Source: JACVRW01 sp963716215 (GTDB taxonomy: Bacteria > Actinomycetota > Thermoleophilia > Solirubrobacterales > Thermoleophilaceae). Taken from it: DNA of 64,000 bases. The stretch lies in NCBI GenBank assembly GCA_963716215.1, contig OY970298.1:2294001-2358000 (forward strand), in the 5' to 3' direction. Of the stretch, positions 8,597-16,659 are shown in pieces; the first letter of the stretch is position 1, and the number at the start of each line of letters is the position of its first letter. The position numbers were made by a program, and so were the translations under genes. Under the pieces are notes generated by a model. It was given only the letters and a program-made list of their open reading frames with translations. It searched no databases and was not told the origin of the DNA.

Positions 8597-10111
8597 GTGA
8601 CCGGCTTCGTGGTCCTGATGGGCATCGCGTGGCTGATGGCCACCCCGCCCGGGTCGGCCCCGGACGAGCCCGCCCACTACGTGAAGGCGATCGGAGCCGG
8701 CCACGGCGACCTGTACGGGGAGCCCTACGCGATCACCGCCGCGGAGCGGCGCGCCTTCGCCAAGGTGGACAGCGCCGACCTGGCTCTGCTCGCCCGCGAG
8801 TCGAGCACGCCGGCGGCCCGCTGGCAGCGCCGCACCACCCGCCAGTTCGCGGTTCCGCGCTCGCTGGTCGCGCCCACGTTCGGCTGCACCTTCTTCGGGC
8901 GCGAGCGCACCGGCGCGTGCCTTGACGCGCCGTCCAAGGCGCCGCTGCGCAGCGAGCTCGGCACGTACGCCGGGACCTACCAGCCCTACGCCTACGTGCC
9001 GCCCGGGTTGGCGATGCGCGTGGCCGATTCGCCGCGCGCCGCGCTGCGGCTGGGGCGAGCGGCGTCGCTGGCCCTGTCGGCCGCGCTGCTGATCGCGGCG
9101 ATCTGGCTGGCCTGGAGCCCGGCGGCGCCGTGGCTCTCTCTGCTCGGGGTGCTGGCCGCGGTCACGCCGATGGTGCTGTTCCTCGCGTCCGTGCTGAACC
9201 CGAGCGGCCCCGAGGTGGCCGCGGCGATCTGCTTCGCGGTCGCGTTGATCCGCCTCACCCGTGCCGAGGTGGCGCCGGGCTGGGCGTGGGCCGCGCTGGC
9301 GGCAGCGGGGGTGGTGCTGGCCGCCGCGCGGGCGCTGGGACCCGCGTTCGTCCTGCTGGACGTGGTCGCCGTTGGGCTGCTGGCCGGCCCGCGCCTGTTC
9401 GCGGGGCGGGTGCGCGACGGCGGGGCCAAGGCAATCGCGGCGGCGGGCGCGATCGCCGTCGCGGCAGCCGCGAGCATCGTCTGGGAGTTCACCCGCCAGC
9501 CGCGGCCGGAGCCCTCCACCACCAGCCTCTTCGACGCGCTGCGACCGGCGATCGACGGGTTGCCCGAGGTCGGGCGTCAGGCCGTCGGCGTGTTTGGCAC
9601 GCTCGACGTGACCATGCCCGAGCCGGCCTACTGGCTCTGGGCGCTGCTGGCCCTGACGCTCGTCGGCGCGGCGGCGGCCGTGGGGACGCGCCGCGACCGG
9701 CTGTCGGTCGGCGGGCTGGTCGCGGGCGCGCTCGTGGTGACGGTCGGGATGGCGCTCGTCTACCGCGAGATCGGGCCGCTGCACGGCCGCTACGCGCTGC
9801 CCGCGCTCGTCCTCGTGCCGCTCTGGTCGGGGGAGATCCTCCTGCGCCGCCGCGACCGCTTGTCCGAGTCGGCGCAGAAGGGTCTCGTGGCGGGAACGTT
9901 CGGGCTGGTCGCGGCGGTCCACGCCGTCGCCTGGTGGGCGAACGGGCGACGCTTCGCGGTGGGCGCCGACGGCGACTGGCTGTTTCTCGCGGACGCGGCC
10001 TGGCGACCGCCGCTCGGGTGGATCCCGTGGCTGTGCTTGATGCTGGTCGCGGTGCTGGCCGTGGCCGCCGGTGGCGTCGCCCAGGCGGGGCGCGCCGTTC
10101 GCGAGGCGTAA
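8597..10111 (+). CDS. DUF2142 family polytopic membrane protein
   Basis: 504 residues from the GTG at 8597. The hallmark MATPPGSAPDEPAHYVKAIG follows the first helix (PxGxxPDExxH is the DUF2142 signature), then an extracytoplasmic loop with two cysteines (FGCTFFGRERTGACLD), then about nine more transmembrane helices, the typical layout for this family. DUF2142 proteins resemble GT-C glycosyltransferases and often sit in cell-surface polysaccharide loci, but this one has no such neighbours. A run of basic residues (KRRHLRLLEH) is encoded in frame just upstream without an ATG or GTG, so the true start may be non-canonical and slightly earlier. Confidence 0.75.
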   Translation: MTGFVVLMGIAWLMATPPGSAPDEPAHYVKAIGAGHGDLYGEPYAITAAERRAFAKVDSADLALLARESSTPAARWQRRTTRQFAVPRSLVAPTFGCTFFGRERTGACLDAPSKAPLRSELGTYAGTYQPYAYVPPGLAMRVADSPRAALRLGRAASLALSAALLIAAIWLAWSPAAPWLSLLGVLAAVTPMVLFLASVLNPSGPEVAAAICFAVALIRLTRAEVAPGWAWAALAAAGVVLAAARALGPAFVLLDVVAVGLLAGPRLFAGRVRDGGAKAIAAAGAIAVAAAASIVWEFTRQPRPEPSTTSLFDALRPAIDGLPEVGRQAVGVFGTLDVTMPEPAYWLWALLALTLVGAAAAVGTRRDRLSVGGLVAGALVVTVGMALVYREIGPLHGRYALPALVLVPLWSGEILLRRRDRLSESAQKGLVAGTFGLVAAVHAVAWWANGRRFAVGADGDWLFLADAAWRPPLGWIPWLCLMLVAVLAVAAGGVAQAGRAVREA

Positions 10112-10114
10112 GCT
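10109..10114 (+). promoter_or_regulatory. -10 box TAAGCT, leaderless start
   Basis: TAAGCT spans the stop of the DUF2142 gene and ends 6 nt before the ATG at 10121. No Shine-Dalgarno is present. Confidence 0.5.
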
Positions 10115-10120
10115 TGGCGA

Positions 10121-10552
10121 ATGGCCCAGAGCGTCTCGCCGGAGCTCCTGGATTACTTCACGGAGGGGCTCGAGTGCTGGAACCGCGACGAGCTGGACCT
10201 CATGCAGGGCATGTACGCGGAGGACAGCGTGTTCGACGTCTCCGCCGTCTTCCCAGACGTCGCGCCCATGCGAGGACACCAGGACATGCGTCGCTATTGG
10301 GACGAGCTGCGGCACACCTGGGACGGCATCCGTCAGGACCCGATCGAGGCGTTCGATCTCGGCGACGGGCGCTACGTAGTCGAGGTGCGCCTGTGGGGGA
10401 AGGGCCGGCGCAGTGGCGTCGAGGTCGACCAGCGCTTCGCCATGCTCTACGTCCTCGGCCCTGAGGACCGCAAGGTCACTCGCGCCCAGCTGTTTCCGGA
10501 CGTGACGACGGCGATGTCGGTGGTGCGGTCCTCCGGCTCCGAGCCCGCCTGA
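10121..10552 (+). CDS. SnoaL-like/NTF2-fold protein (paralogue of the 14165 gene)
   Basis: 143 residues with the NTF2/SnoaL pattern: an N-terminal helix with an aromatic-x-Asn repeat (LECWNRDELDLMQGMYAEDSVFD), a middle helix (MRGHQDMRRYWDELRHTWD) and C-terminal strands (VVEVRLWGKGRRSGVEVDQRFAMLYVL). The fold is used by ketosteroid isomerases, polyketide cyclases and small hydrolases; no catalytic assignment is possible. It is clearly homologous to the protein at 14165 (shared GKGRRSGVEVDQR-type stretch and LFPxVxxAM ending). The 14-bp gap after the DUF2142 gene contains its own -10 box. Confidence 0.75.
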   Translation: MAQSVSPELLDYFTEGLECWNRDELDLMQGMYAEDSVFDVSAVFPDVAPMRGHQDMRRYWDELRHTWDGIRQDPIEAFDLGDGRYVVEVRLWGKGRRSGVEVDQRFAMLYVLGPEDRKVTRAQLFPDVTTAMSVVRSSGSEPA

Positions 10553-10613
10553 GCGACGCTCGGCGACACCCTCCAAGGCTCAAGCCCGCTGCAATCCGCG
10601 TCGATGCGATGGC

Positions 10614-12368
10614 ATGCGGCCGACCCGACGCCTGCTCTTCTGCCTGCTCGCGGGCACCCTGCTTTTGCCCGGCGCCGCCGCGGCGGCCGGACCGCGCACC
10701 GCGTACGTGACGAATTGGAGCGCCAACCGGCTGACCAGCCTCGATGTCTTCACGAACAGCCCCCTGAGCACGGTTGCCGTTGCGAACCGTCCGCGCGGCA
10801 TCGCCATCACGCCGGACGGAGCGACCGCCTACGTGGTCAACCAGCTCGGCAACACGGTGACCCCGGTCGACACCGCCACGAACACCCTCGGCCCCGCCAT
10901 CGCGGTCGGAATCCAGCCGGGTGGCGTCGCAATCACCCCCGACGGGGCCACCGCCTACGTGACGAACTACACCAGCGACACCCTGACTCCGATCGCGACC
11001 GCGACCAACACCGCGGGCTCTCCGATCGGCGTCGGCCCGGGGCCGATTGCGGTCGCGGTTACTCCCGACGGCGCGACCGCGTACGTCGCGAACAGCTCGG
11101 ACGGCACCGTGACGCCGGTGGACACCGCCAGCAACACGGCCGGACCCGCGATCGTGGTTGGGGGGTTGCCTAGTGGGCTCGCCATCACGCCGGACGGGGC
11201 CACGGCGTACGTCTCCGGAGGCTTCAGCGGCGCCGGCGGCTCGCCGACCGTGGTTCCGATCTCGACCGCGACCAACACGGTGGGACCCGCGATTGCGGTC
11301 GGCTCCTACCCGTGGGGCGTCGCGATCACACCCGATGGCGCGACGGCATACGTCACCAACGCCGTCTCGGACACGGTCACGCCCATCGACACCGCGACGA
11401 ACGTGCCCGGTCCGGCGATCCCGGTCGGCGACCTTCCGAACAGCATCTCGATCACGCCTGACGGCTCGAGCGCGTATGTGACCAACAACAGCGGCAACAG
11501 CGTGAGCGTCATCAGCACCCAGACCAACACCGTGACAGCCACCTTGACGGGCCACACCCAGGGCTTCGGCGTCGGCATCGTCCCGGACCAGGCTCCCAGC
11601 GCCGCCTTCACCTCCCAGGCCGGCGCGCCGGGGGCCACCACTACCTTCGACGCCTCGGCGTCCACCGACCCGGACGGCTCGGTGGCGAGCTACCAATGGA
11701 GCTTCGGCGACGGCGACACCGCCACCACCGCCGGTCCGACAGTCGCGCACGTGTACGCCAGCGCCGGCACCTACCCCACCACGCTCACGGTCGTGGACGA
11801 CGAGGGGTGCTCCACGGCGACCGTCTTCACCGGGCAGACCGCCTTCTGCAACGGCTCGGCGGCGGCTCATGTCCAGCATCAGGTCACCGTCACGACCCCC
11901 CCGGGACCGGGGCCACCGAATCCGCCCGACGCGCCCGACGTGCCCGACACCGCGCCCGACGCGCCAGACACCACCCCCGACGCGCCCAAGACCGCCGGCG
12001 GCACGATCCTGCGCTTCGATCTGGCGGCGCGCTGCGTGCGCCCGTCGCGGTCCGGGAAGGCGCGGGTGGGGCTGCGGCTGCTGCTGTCGCGCGCGATGTC
12101 GGTGCAGGTCGAGATCGACCGCGGGCTGGGCACCAAGGGACGCGCGACCTGCCCGCGGCCGAGCCGCACCCGCCACTTCGCGGGCGACCTCAAGCAGGTC
12201 GACGAGGTCAAGCGCGTATCGACCCGGGCCGCCGCCGCTGCGGTCTCCCGCCGGCTCGAGCTCGGGGTGCGGCTGGCGCCGGGCCTCTACCGCATCACCG
12301 TGCGTGCCCACACGGGCAAGCGCAAGCTGTCGCGGCCGGCCCGCCGCTGGGTTCGGGTGCTCGACTAG
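10614..12368 (+). CDS. Secreted YVTN beta-propeller protein with PKD domain
   Basis: 584 residues. Signal peptide at 1-24 (LLFCLLAGTLLLPGAAAAAG). Then about seven near-identical repeats of 42 residues built on ITPDGATAYVTN and DTVTPIDTATNT (about 25-320), the YVTN seven-bladed propeller family. A PKD domain follows (about 325-410; DASASTDPDGSVASYQWSFG, then TLTVVDDEG), then a Pro/Asp linker of DAPD-type repeats (about 425-460) and a C-terminal beta domain with two cysteines that ends without a sorting signal. Such proteins are surface or extracellular binders. The repeats are alike at DNA level too, so the locus could gain or lose blades by recombination. Confidence 0.85.
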   Translation: MRPTRRLLFCLLAGTLLLPGAAAAAGPRTAYVTNWSANRLTSLDVFTNSPLSTVAVANRPRGIAITPDGATAYVVNQLGNTVTPVDTATNTLGPAIAVGIQPGGVAITPDGATAYVTNYTSDTLTPIATATNTAGSPIGVGPGPIAVAVTPDGATAYVANSSDGTVTPVDTASNTAGPAIVVGGLPSGLAITPDGATAYVSGGFSGAGGSPTVVPISTATNTVGPAIAVGSYPWGVAITPDGATAYVTNAVSDTVTPIDTATNVPGPAIPVGDLPNSISITPDGSSAYVTNNSGNSVSVISTQTNTVTATLTGHTQGFGVGIVPDQAPSAAFTSQAGAPGATTTFDASASTDPDGSVASYQWSFGDGDTATTAGPTVAHVYASAGTYPTTLTVVDDEGCSTATVFTGQTAFCNGSAAAHVQHQVTVTTPPGPGPPNPPDAPDVPDTAPDAPDTTPDAPKTAGGTILRFDLAARCVRPSRSGKARVGLRLLLSRAMSVQVEIDRGLGTKGRATCPRPSRTRHFAGDLKQVDEVKRVSTRAAAAAVSRRLELGVRLAPGLYRITVRAHTGKRKLSRPARRWVRVLD

Positions 12369-12476
12369 CCGCTTCGATTCGAGCGTGTGGTCGCATCGCG
12401 GGCGAGGGTGGTCGCCCAGGCGCACGCATATGACGCCGAACGGAACACACGTCCCCTCGGCGCGTCTTGTCAGCCC

Positions 12477-13250
12477 TCAGCGCACGCGATAGATCCGGTA
12501 CATCCCGAGCCGGTTGTGCTCAGCGAAGAAGCACACCATCGCGTAGCGCCCACGACGGCGGAAGCTCACCTCGTTGTCATTGGTCGAGCCCTGGCTGATC
12601 AACCCCTGGACATCGACGGGCGGGCCCGCGACCACACGCCCGAGCGCTTGCTCGTTCGTGCCACCGAGGGCGCGCCGGATCTGGCGTGCGGGCACGTCGG
12701 GACGTAGCGGGAACGCGATCGCGAAGTGGAGGGTCGAGCCGGCGTTCTCCACCCGGATGCGGCCGCTGCGAGGCAGGGTCTTCGGACCTCGGAACCCGTA
12801 GTCGACCATCCGGATGCGGGCGTCCGGCCGCGGCGCGGTGGCCCCGCTGGGAGCTCCCGTGGTGAACGTCGTGAGCCCCCGCAGCCGGTTCGCGATCACG
12901 GCCACCACGTAGGTCGTGTTCGGTCGCAGGTCGACGGTGACCGGCTTGCCCGACGACACCGCCGCCTCGAGGAAGACCTGGCCGAGCGCCGTTACCGCCT
13001 GGGGGTTCCGCAGTGACTGACGCAGCTCCTCGACGGTCACGCCTGCCCGCAACGTGGCGACCGTGAGTTCGCCGCGCCCATCGAACGTGAAGCGCGTGGG
13101 ACCCGCCCCGATCGGTCCGGAGGGTGCCAGGACGAGGTTGGAGCCCGACACGCTCACCGCCACGGTGGGGACGGAGCTCTGAGCTGTTGCAAGGGTCACC
13201 GGAATGGCGACGACCGCAATCGCCCCGACGATCAGCAACAGTCTCCGCAT
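12477..13250 (-). CDS. Secreted cupredoxin-like protein
   Basis: 257 residues. The start at 13250 was chosen because MRRLLLIVGAIAVVAIPVTL forms a signal peptide and GGAGG sits 5 nt upstream; the longer frame adds 21 implausible residues. The first half (about 25-130) is a strand-rich region with TRFTFDGRGELTVATLRAG. The last 100 residues look like a cupredoxin: a histidine in GSTLHFAIAF and a C-terminal loop MVCFFAEHNRLGM, i.e. Cys-x4-His-x4-Met, the spacing style of type 1 copper sites. So a copper-binding or electron-transfer role is possible; this rests on motif reading only. No partner enzyme is adjacent. Confidence 0.6.
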   Translation of the reverse strand: MRRLLLIVGAIAVVAIPVTLATAQSSVPTVAVSVSGSNLVLAPSGPIGAGPTRFTFDGRGELTVATLRAGVTVEELRQSLRNPQAVTALGQVFLEAAVSSGKPVTVDLRPNTTYVVAVIANRLRGLTTFTTGAPSGATAPRPDARIRMVDYGFRGPKTLPRSGRIRVENAGSTLHFAIAFPLRPDVPARQIRRALGGTNEQALGRVVAGPPVDVQGLISQGSTNDNEVSFRRRGRYAMVCFFAEHNRLGMYRIYRVR

Positions 13251-13327
13251 CTCAGCCTCCTCACTCGCCAGCCGGTCGGCGCGAGCCTCCCTCAAGGGGC
13301 CGTCGCGTGTCAAGCGGACCTAAGCGG

Positions 13328-14050
13328 CTAGGCGCCCGGGATCGCGAATCGCGGCATCTCGCCCTCGAGCTGTGGGAACAGCCTGCGTGCCGCGCGGGCG
13401 CTGGGCCGGTGGTCCATCGATGGCAAGGCCTTGAAGTCGAGCAGCAGCCGCACGCTCGACAGGATCTGGAAGTCGGCGGCGTTGGGCTCCGGGCCGCCTA
13501 TCGTGCCCTCTTCGACCAGCGCGTCGGCGAGATCGAGCTGGCCCGGCAGCCGGCGGATGTCCTCAGGGATCGTCTCCTCGCTTCCCCCCGAGTCCGCACA
13601 ACGCAGGACCGCCACCGGGAGAGTCAGCGTGGCGACGATGGTGGGCGCCGGCACCTGGGCGACGTCGGCGGCGATCCAGCGGCGGATCAAGACGTCGCGC
13701 ATGGCGGCGAAGCGGAAGATCCGGCGCGGGATCGGCTGGAGCTCGTCGTGACCCCAGCGTTCGGCTCGCTGCACTGCGCGCCGCGCGACCGGCTCCGCCG
13801 GGAACAGCGGGCGCTCGGGAATCAGCTCGTCGAGCGCCTGTGAGATCCGCAGCGAGCCCTGGACGTGGCCGCCGTCGGCGAGCTCGAGCGCCGGCACGGT
13901 CCGGCCCTCGAAGCCGGCTGCGCGGACCAAGTAGGGATGGAACCCGGTGAGCAGGTCGATGCGGCGGTGGGCCAGTCGCTTGTGGGCGAGCATGCCGACG
14001 GCCGCGTACGACGGATTGGACAGCGAGGTGATGTAGAGGCGGACGGTCAT
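13328..14050 (-). CDS. Glutathione S-transferase-like protein
   Basis: 240 residues from ATG. The N terminus is a thioredoxin-fold GST domain (MTVRLYITSLSNPSYAAVGM, then RTVPALELADGGHVQGSLRI, where the Val-Pro is the cis-Pro and the GS pair replaces the usual glutathione-binding ES/QS), followed by an all-helical C-terminal domain (about 90-235). There is no catalytic Cys at the start of helix 1; a Ser is in the right area. Actinobacteria generally lack glutathione, so the thiol may be different or the protein may have another job. The frame stays open upstream of the ATG but overlaps the divergent NTF2-like gene there. Confidence 0.7.
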   Translation of the reverse strand: MTVRLYITSLSNPSYAAVGMLAHKRLAHRRIDLLTGFHPYLVRAAGFEGRTVPALELADGGHVQGSLRISQALDELIPERPLFPAEPVARRAVQRAERWGHDELQPIPRRIFRFAAMRDVLIRRWIAADVAQVPAPTIVATLTLPVAVLRCADSGGSEETIPEDIRRLPGQLDLADALVEEGTIGGPEPNAADFQILSSVRLLLDFKALPSMDHRPSARAARRLFPQLEGEMPRFAIPGA

Positions 14051-14152
14051 CGACAGCGGCGCACCGAACGCGCTTACGGCGTGTGCGCACGATAACCGCC
14101 CCAACCGCACACGCACGCCAGCACCGACGCGAAAGTTGCTGCGGACCCACGG

Positions 14153-14158
14153 TATGCT
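14153..14158 (+). promoter_or_regulatory. -10 box TATGCT, leaderless start
   Basis: TATGCT ends 6 nt before the GTG at 14165; there is no Shine-Dalgarno. Confidence 0.55.
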
Positions 14159-14164
14159 CGCGAC

Positions 14165-14602
14165 GTGGCCGAGGCGGTGTCGTCGCAGACCGTGGACCGG
14201 GTGAGACGGGGCTACGAGTACTGGAACTCCGGCACGCCCGACCTGATGTTGGACCTCTACGCCGAGGACGCGGAACTCGATCTCTCGGCCACCTTCGCGG
14301 ACATGGGCGTGTACCGGGGGCGGGAGAGCATGCGAGGCCAGCTGGACGCGCTCTGGGAGGCATGGGAGGGCGTCAGGGTGGATCCGCTCGCCGTCTTCGA
14401 TGTCGGCGGGGGACGGTTGGTCGTCGACCTTCGCTGGTGGGGCAGAGGCAAGCGCAGCGGGGTCGAGGTGGATCAGCGCGCCGCATTTCTCTACACCATT
14501 CGCGCGGCGGACAACAAGATCGTGAGGGGGCAACTCTTTCCGAGCGTCGAGGCCGCAATGGATTTCGCGACGGGATCGGAGCAAGTGGCGCGCACCGGCT
14601 GA
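14165..14602 (+). CDS. SnoaL-like/NTF2-fold protein (paralogue of the 10121 gene)
   Basis: 145 residues from GTG. Same fold and order as the 10121 product: YWNSGTPDLMLDLYAEDAEL, RGRESMRGQLDALWEAWEG, then RGKRSGVEVDQRAAFLYTI and a C-terminal QLFPSVEAAMDFA. The pair share most of the buried aromatic and acidic positions and are recent-looking paralogues 4 kb apart. Substrate unknown. The gene precedes efp by 36 bp but each has its own -10-like hexamer, so they are probably separate units. Confidence 0.75.
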   Translation: MAEAVSSQTVDRVRRGYEYWNSGTPDLMLDLYAEDAELDLSATFADMGVYRGRESMRGQLDALWEAWEGVRVDPLAVFDVGGGRLVVDLRWWGRGKRSGVEVDQRAAFLYTIRAADNKIVRGQLFPSVEAAMDFATGSEQVARTG

Positions 14603-14624
14603 CCGTCGGCGGCTCGCACCCGAC

Positions 14625-14630
14625 TACCCT
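14625..14630 (+). promoter_or_regulatory. -10 box TACCCT before efp
   Basis: TACCCT ends 8 nt before the GTG of efp; no ribosome binding site lies between. Confidence 0.45.
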
Positions 14631-14638
14631 TCCTCGCC

Positions 14639-15199
14639 GTGGTCAGCACCAACCAGTTCAAGAACGGCATGCACGTCGAGGTCGACGGCACCGTCTTCAA
14701 GCTCGTCGAGTTCCAGCACGTCAAGCCCGGCAAGGGTGCCGCGTTCGTGCGCACCAAGCTGAGGCGCATCGAGGACGGCGCCGTGATCGACCGGACCTTC
14801 CGCGCGGGCGAGAAGTTTCGGCCCGTCCGTACCGAGACGCGGCGCATGCAGTTCCTCTACACGGACGGCACCGACGCCCACTTCATGGACTCCGAGAGCT
14901 ACGAGCAGCTGGCCCTCCCTGAGGACCAGGTGAGCGAGTCGCTCAAGTGGATCGTCCCCAACGAGGAGATCGAGCTGCTGTACGTGGACGAGTCGCCGAG
15001 CGACCTCCAGCTTCCGAGTGCCGTAGAGCTGACCGTCACCGAGACCCAGCCGGGGGTCAAGGGCGACACCGCATCCGGCGGCGGCGACAAGCCGGCCACG
15101 CTCGAATCGGGCGTGGTGGTGCGCGTCCCGCTGTTCGTCAACGAGGGCGACCGGGTGCGCGTGGACACCCGCTCGGGCGAGTACGTCTCGCGCGCTTAG
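14639..15199 (+). CDS. efp: Translation elongation factor P
   Basis: 186 residues from GTG, the usual length. The KOW-like N-terminal domain (1-65) carries the loop VKPGKGAAF whose tip Lys32 is the residue that contacts the peptidyl transferase centre; two OB domains follow, with YTDGTDAHFMDSESYEQ and the C-terminal SGVVVRVPLFVNEGDRVRVD, ending in the conserved RSGEYVSRA. EF-P rescues ribosomes stalled at polyproline. No EpmA/EarP-type modification gene is adjacent. First gene of the efp-nusB-xseB-ispA-dxs run, whose order matches that of many Gram-positive genomes. Confidence 0.96.
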   Translation: MVSTNQFKNGMHVEVDGTVFKLVEFQHVKPGKGAAFVRTKLRRIEDGAVIDRTFRAGEKFRPVRTETRRMQFLYTDGTDAHFMDSESYEQLALPEDQVSESLKWIVPNEEIELLYVDESPSDLQLPSAVELTVTETQPGVKGDTASGGGDKPATLESGVVVRVPLFVNEGDRVRVDTRSGEYVSRA

Positions 15200-15203
15200 G
15201 TCG

Positions 15204-15584
15204 GTGCGACGCAGCGATCAGCGCCGGGCCGCGGTCTTCGCTCTCTACCAGTCCGAGGTGACCGACCGGCCGCCCGAGGACCTGCTCGAGGGCGGCGCCA
15301 CGCCGTTCACGCGCGAGCTGGTGGAGGGGACCGTCAGAGACCGCCCCCAGCTCGACGAGCTGATCGAGCGCCACGCGCACGGCTGGTCGCTGGACCGGAT
15401 CGCGCCGCTCGAGCGCAACATCATGCGGGTGGCGCTGCACGAGCTGCTGCACCGCCCCGACGTGCCGGCCGAGGTCGCGATCGACGAGGCGGTGGAGGCC
15501 GCCAAAGAGCTCTGCTCCGCCGACGCGCCGGGCTTCGTAAACGGGATCCTGGGAGCTGTCGAGCGAGAGGAGGTCGCATCATGA
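15204..15584 (+). CDS. nusB: Transcription antitermination factor NusB
   Basis: 126 residues from the GTG 4 bp after efp. All-helical NusB fold: SDQRRAAVFALYQSEV at the N terminus (the RNA-binding RxxAxxxLY motif), LDELIERHAHGWSLDRIAPLERNIMRVALHELL in the middle and VAIDEAVEAAKELC, then FVNGILGAV near the C terminus. NusB with NusE binds boxA RNA and supports rRNA antitermination. Tight spacing on both sides indicates co-translation within the operon; its end overlaps the next start by 4 bp. Confidence 0.94.
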   Translation: MRRSDQRRAAVFALYQSEVTDRPPEDLLEGGATPFTRELVEGTVRDRPQLDELIERHAHGWSLDRIAPLERNIMRVALHELLHRPDVPAEVAIDEAVEAAKELCSADAPGFVNGILGAVEREEVAS

Positions 15585-15784
15585 GCGAGGAGGTGCCGGG
15601 GCTCGAGGAGCTCGCGGCGGAACTGGAGGCGGTGGCGGACAAGCTGCGCGCGGAAGCGATCGACGCCGACGAGGCCGCGGGCCTGGTCGAGCGCTGCGCC
15701 GAGCTGGCGCAGCGGATCGGCACCGAGATCGACGCCCGCAGCCGCTCAGCCGGCGAGGCCGAGGGGCAAGAGCGCCTGCTGTGA
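15581..15784 (+). CDS. xseB: Exonuclease VII small subunit-like protein
   Basis: 67 residues, ATG overlapping the nusB stop. The helical hairpin LEELAAELEAVADKLRAEAI, then DADEAAGLVERCAELAQRIG, matches the length and heptad pattern of XseB, including the family's Leu-Glu-x-x-Val and the Cys/Leu positions of the second helix. Position between nusB and ispA is where xseB sits in Bacillus-type gene orders. XseB binds the catalytic XseA subunit for single-strand DNA degradation, yet no xseA is next to it. The divergence from canonical XseB leaves some doubt. Confidence 0.6.
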   Translation: MSEEVPGLEELAAELEAVADKLRAEAIDADEAAGLVERCAELAQRIGTEIDARSRSAGEAEGQERLL

Positions 15785-16659
15785 CCAGCACGGAGGCCGC
15801 CGTCTACCCGGTCGAGCTCCAGCGCCAGGTCGACGAGTATCTCCAGGGCCTGCGCTTCGCCGCCGAGCCCGGCACCGCGCGCCTCGAGGAAGCGATGCGC
15901 TACTCGTTGCTCGCCGGTGGCAAGCGGATCCGGCCGGTGCTGGCCCTCGCTACCGCGGAAGCGCTGCGGCGGCCGCCCGCCGAGGTGCTGCCGCTGGCCG
16001 GAGCCCTCGAGATGATCCACACCTACTCGCTGATCCACGACGACCTGCCGGCCATGGATGACGACGAGCTGCGCCGCGGGAAGCCCACCTGCCACGTGGC
16101 CTACGGCGAGGACGTGGCCATCCTCGCCGGGGACGGTCTGTTCGCCGAGGCGCTGCGTCTCGCGCTCACCGAGCAGCGCGGCGAGCCGGCCAACGTGCTG
16201 ACGGCGGTGGGGGAGATCGTCGCGGCCGCCGGCGTGCGCGGCATGGTCGGCGGGCAGTACCTGGACGTCTCCGGCGACGCGGCCGTGGAGCTGCGCCACC
16301 TGCACGAGCTGAAGACGGGCGCGCTGATCGCAGCGTCGGTGGGCGCGGTCCTGGCCCTCGAGGGGATGAGCGGACCTGCCACAATCCCGTTTCGGCGCTT
16401 TGCGGCTGAGCTCGGCGTCGTCTTCCAGATCGTCGACGACATCCTCGACGTGACCGGGGACGAAGCCGAGATCGGGAAGCCGCGCGGCTCCGACGAGCGC
16501 CATGGGAAGGCGACTTATGTAAGCGTGCACGGTCTCGAGCGGGCGAGGGAGCTCGCGAGGGCATCGCACGGGAAGGCCCGTGCGGCGCTATCGGAAGCCG
16601 AGGGTGACACGGCGCGTCTCGGGCAAATAGCGGATTACATCCTCACCCGCACCACATGA
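15781..16659 (+). CDS. ispA: Polyprenyl (farnesyl/geranylgeranyl) diphosphate synthase
   Basis: 292 residues; the GTG overlaps the xseB stop by 4 bp. First aspartate-rich motif DDLPAMDDDELRRGKPTCH (DDxxxxD, residues around 85) and second motif DDILDVTGD (about 218), with GGKRIRP upstream binding diphosphate. The longer DDxxxxD spacing and the Tyr/Ser residues five and four positions before it fit bacterial type II FPP or GGPP synthases; exact chain length cannot be set from sequence alone. It is coupled to dxs (ATGA overlap), so isoprenoid precursor synthesis and chain elongation are expressed together. Confidence 0.93.
   Translation: MTSTEAAVYPVELQRQVDEYLQGLRFAAEPGTARLEEAMRYSLLAGGKRIRPVLALATAEALRRPPAEVLPLAGALEMIHTYSLIHDDLPAMDDDELRRGKPTCHVAYGEDVAILAGDGLFAEALRLALTEQRGEPANVLTAVGEIVAAAGVRGMVGGQYLDVSGDAAVELRHLHELKTGALIAASVGAVLALEGMSGPATIPFRRFAAELGVVFQIVDDILDVTGDEAEIGKPRGSDERHGKATYVSVHGLERARELARASHGKARAALSEAEGDTARLGQIADYILTRTT

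Noticed and set aside
10614..11600. CRISPR-like spacing of the repeats in the YVTN gene
   Set aside because: Repeats are coding, contiguous and translate into propeller blades; there are no spacers or cas genes.
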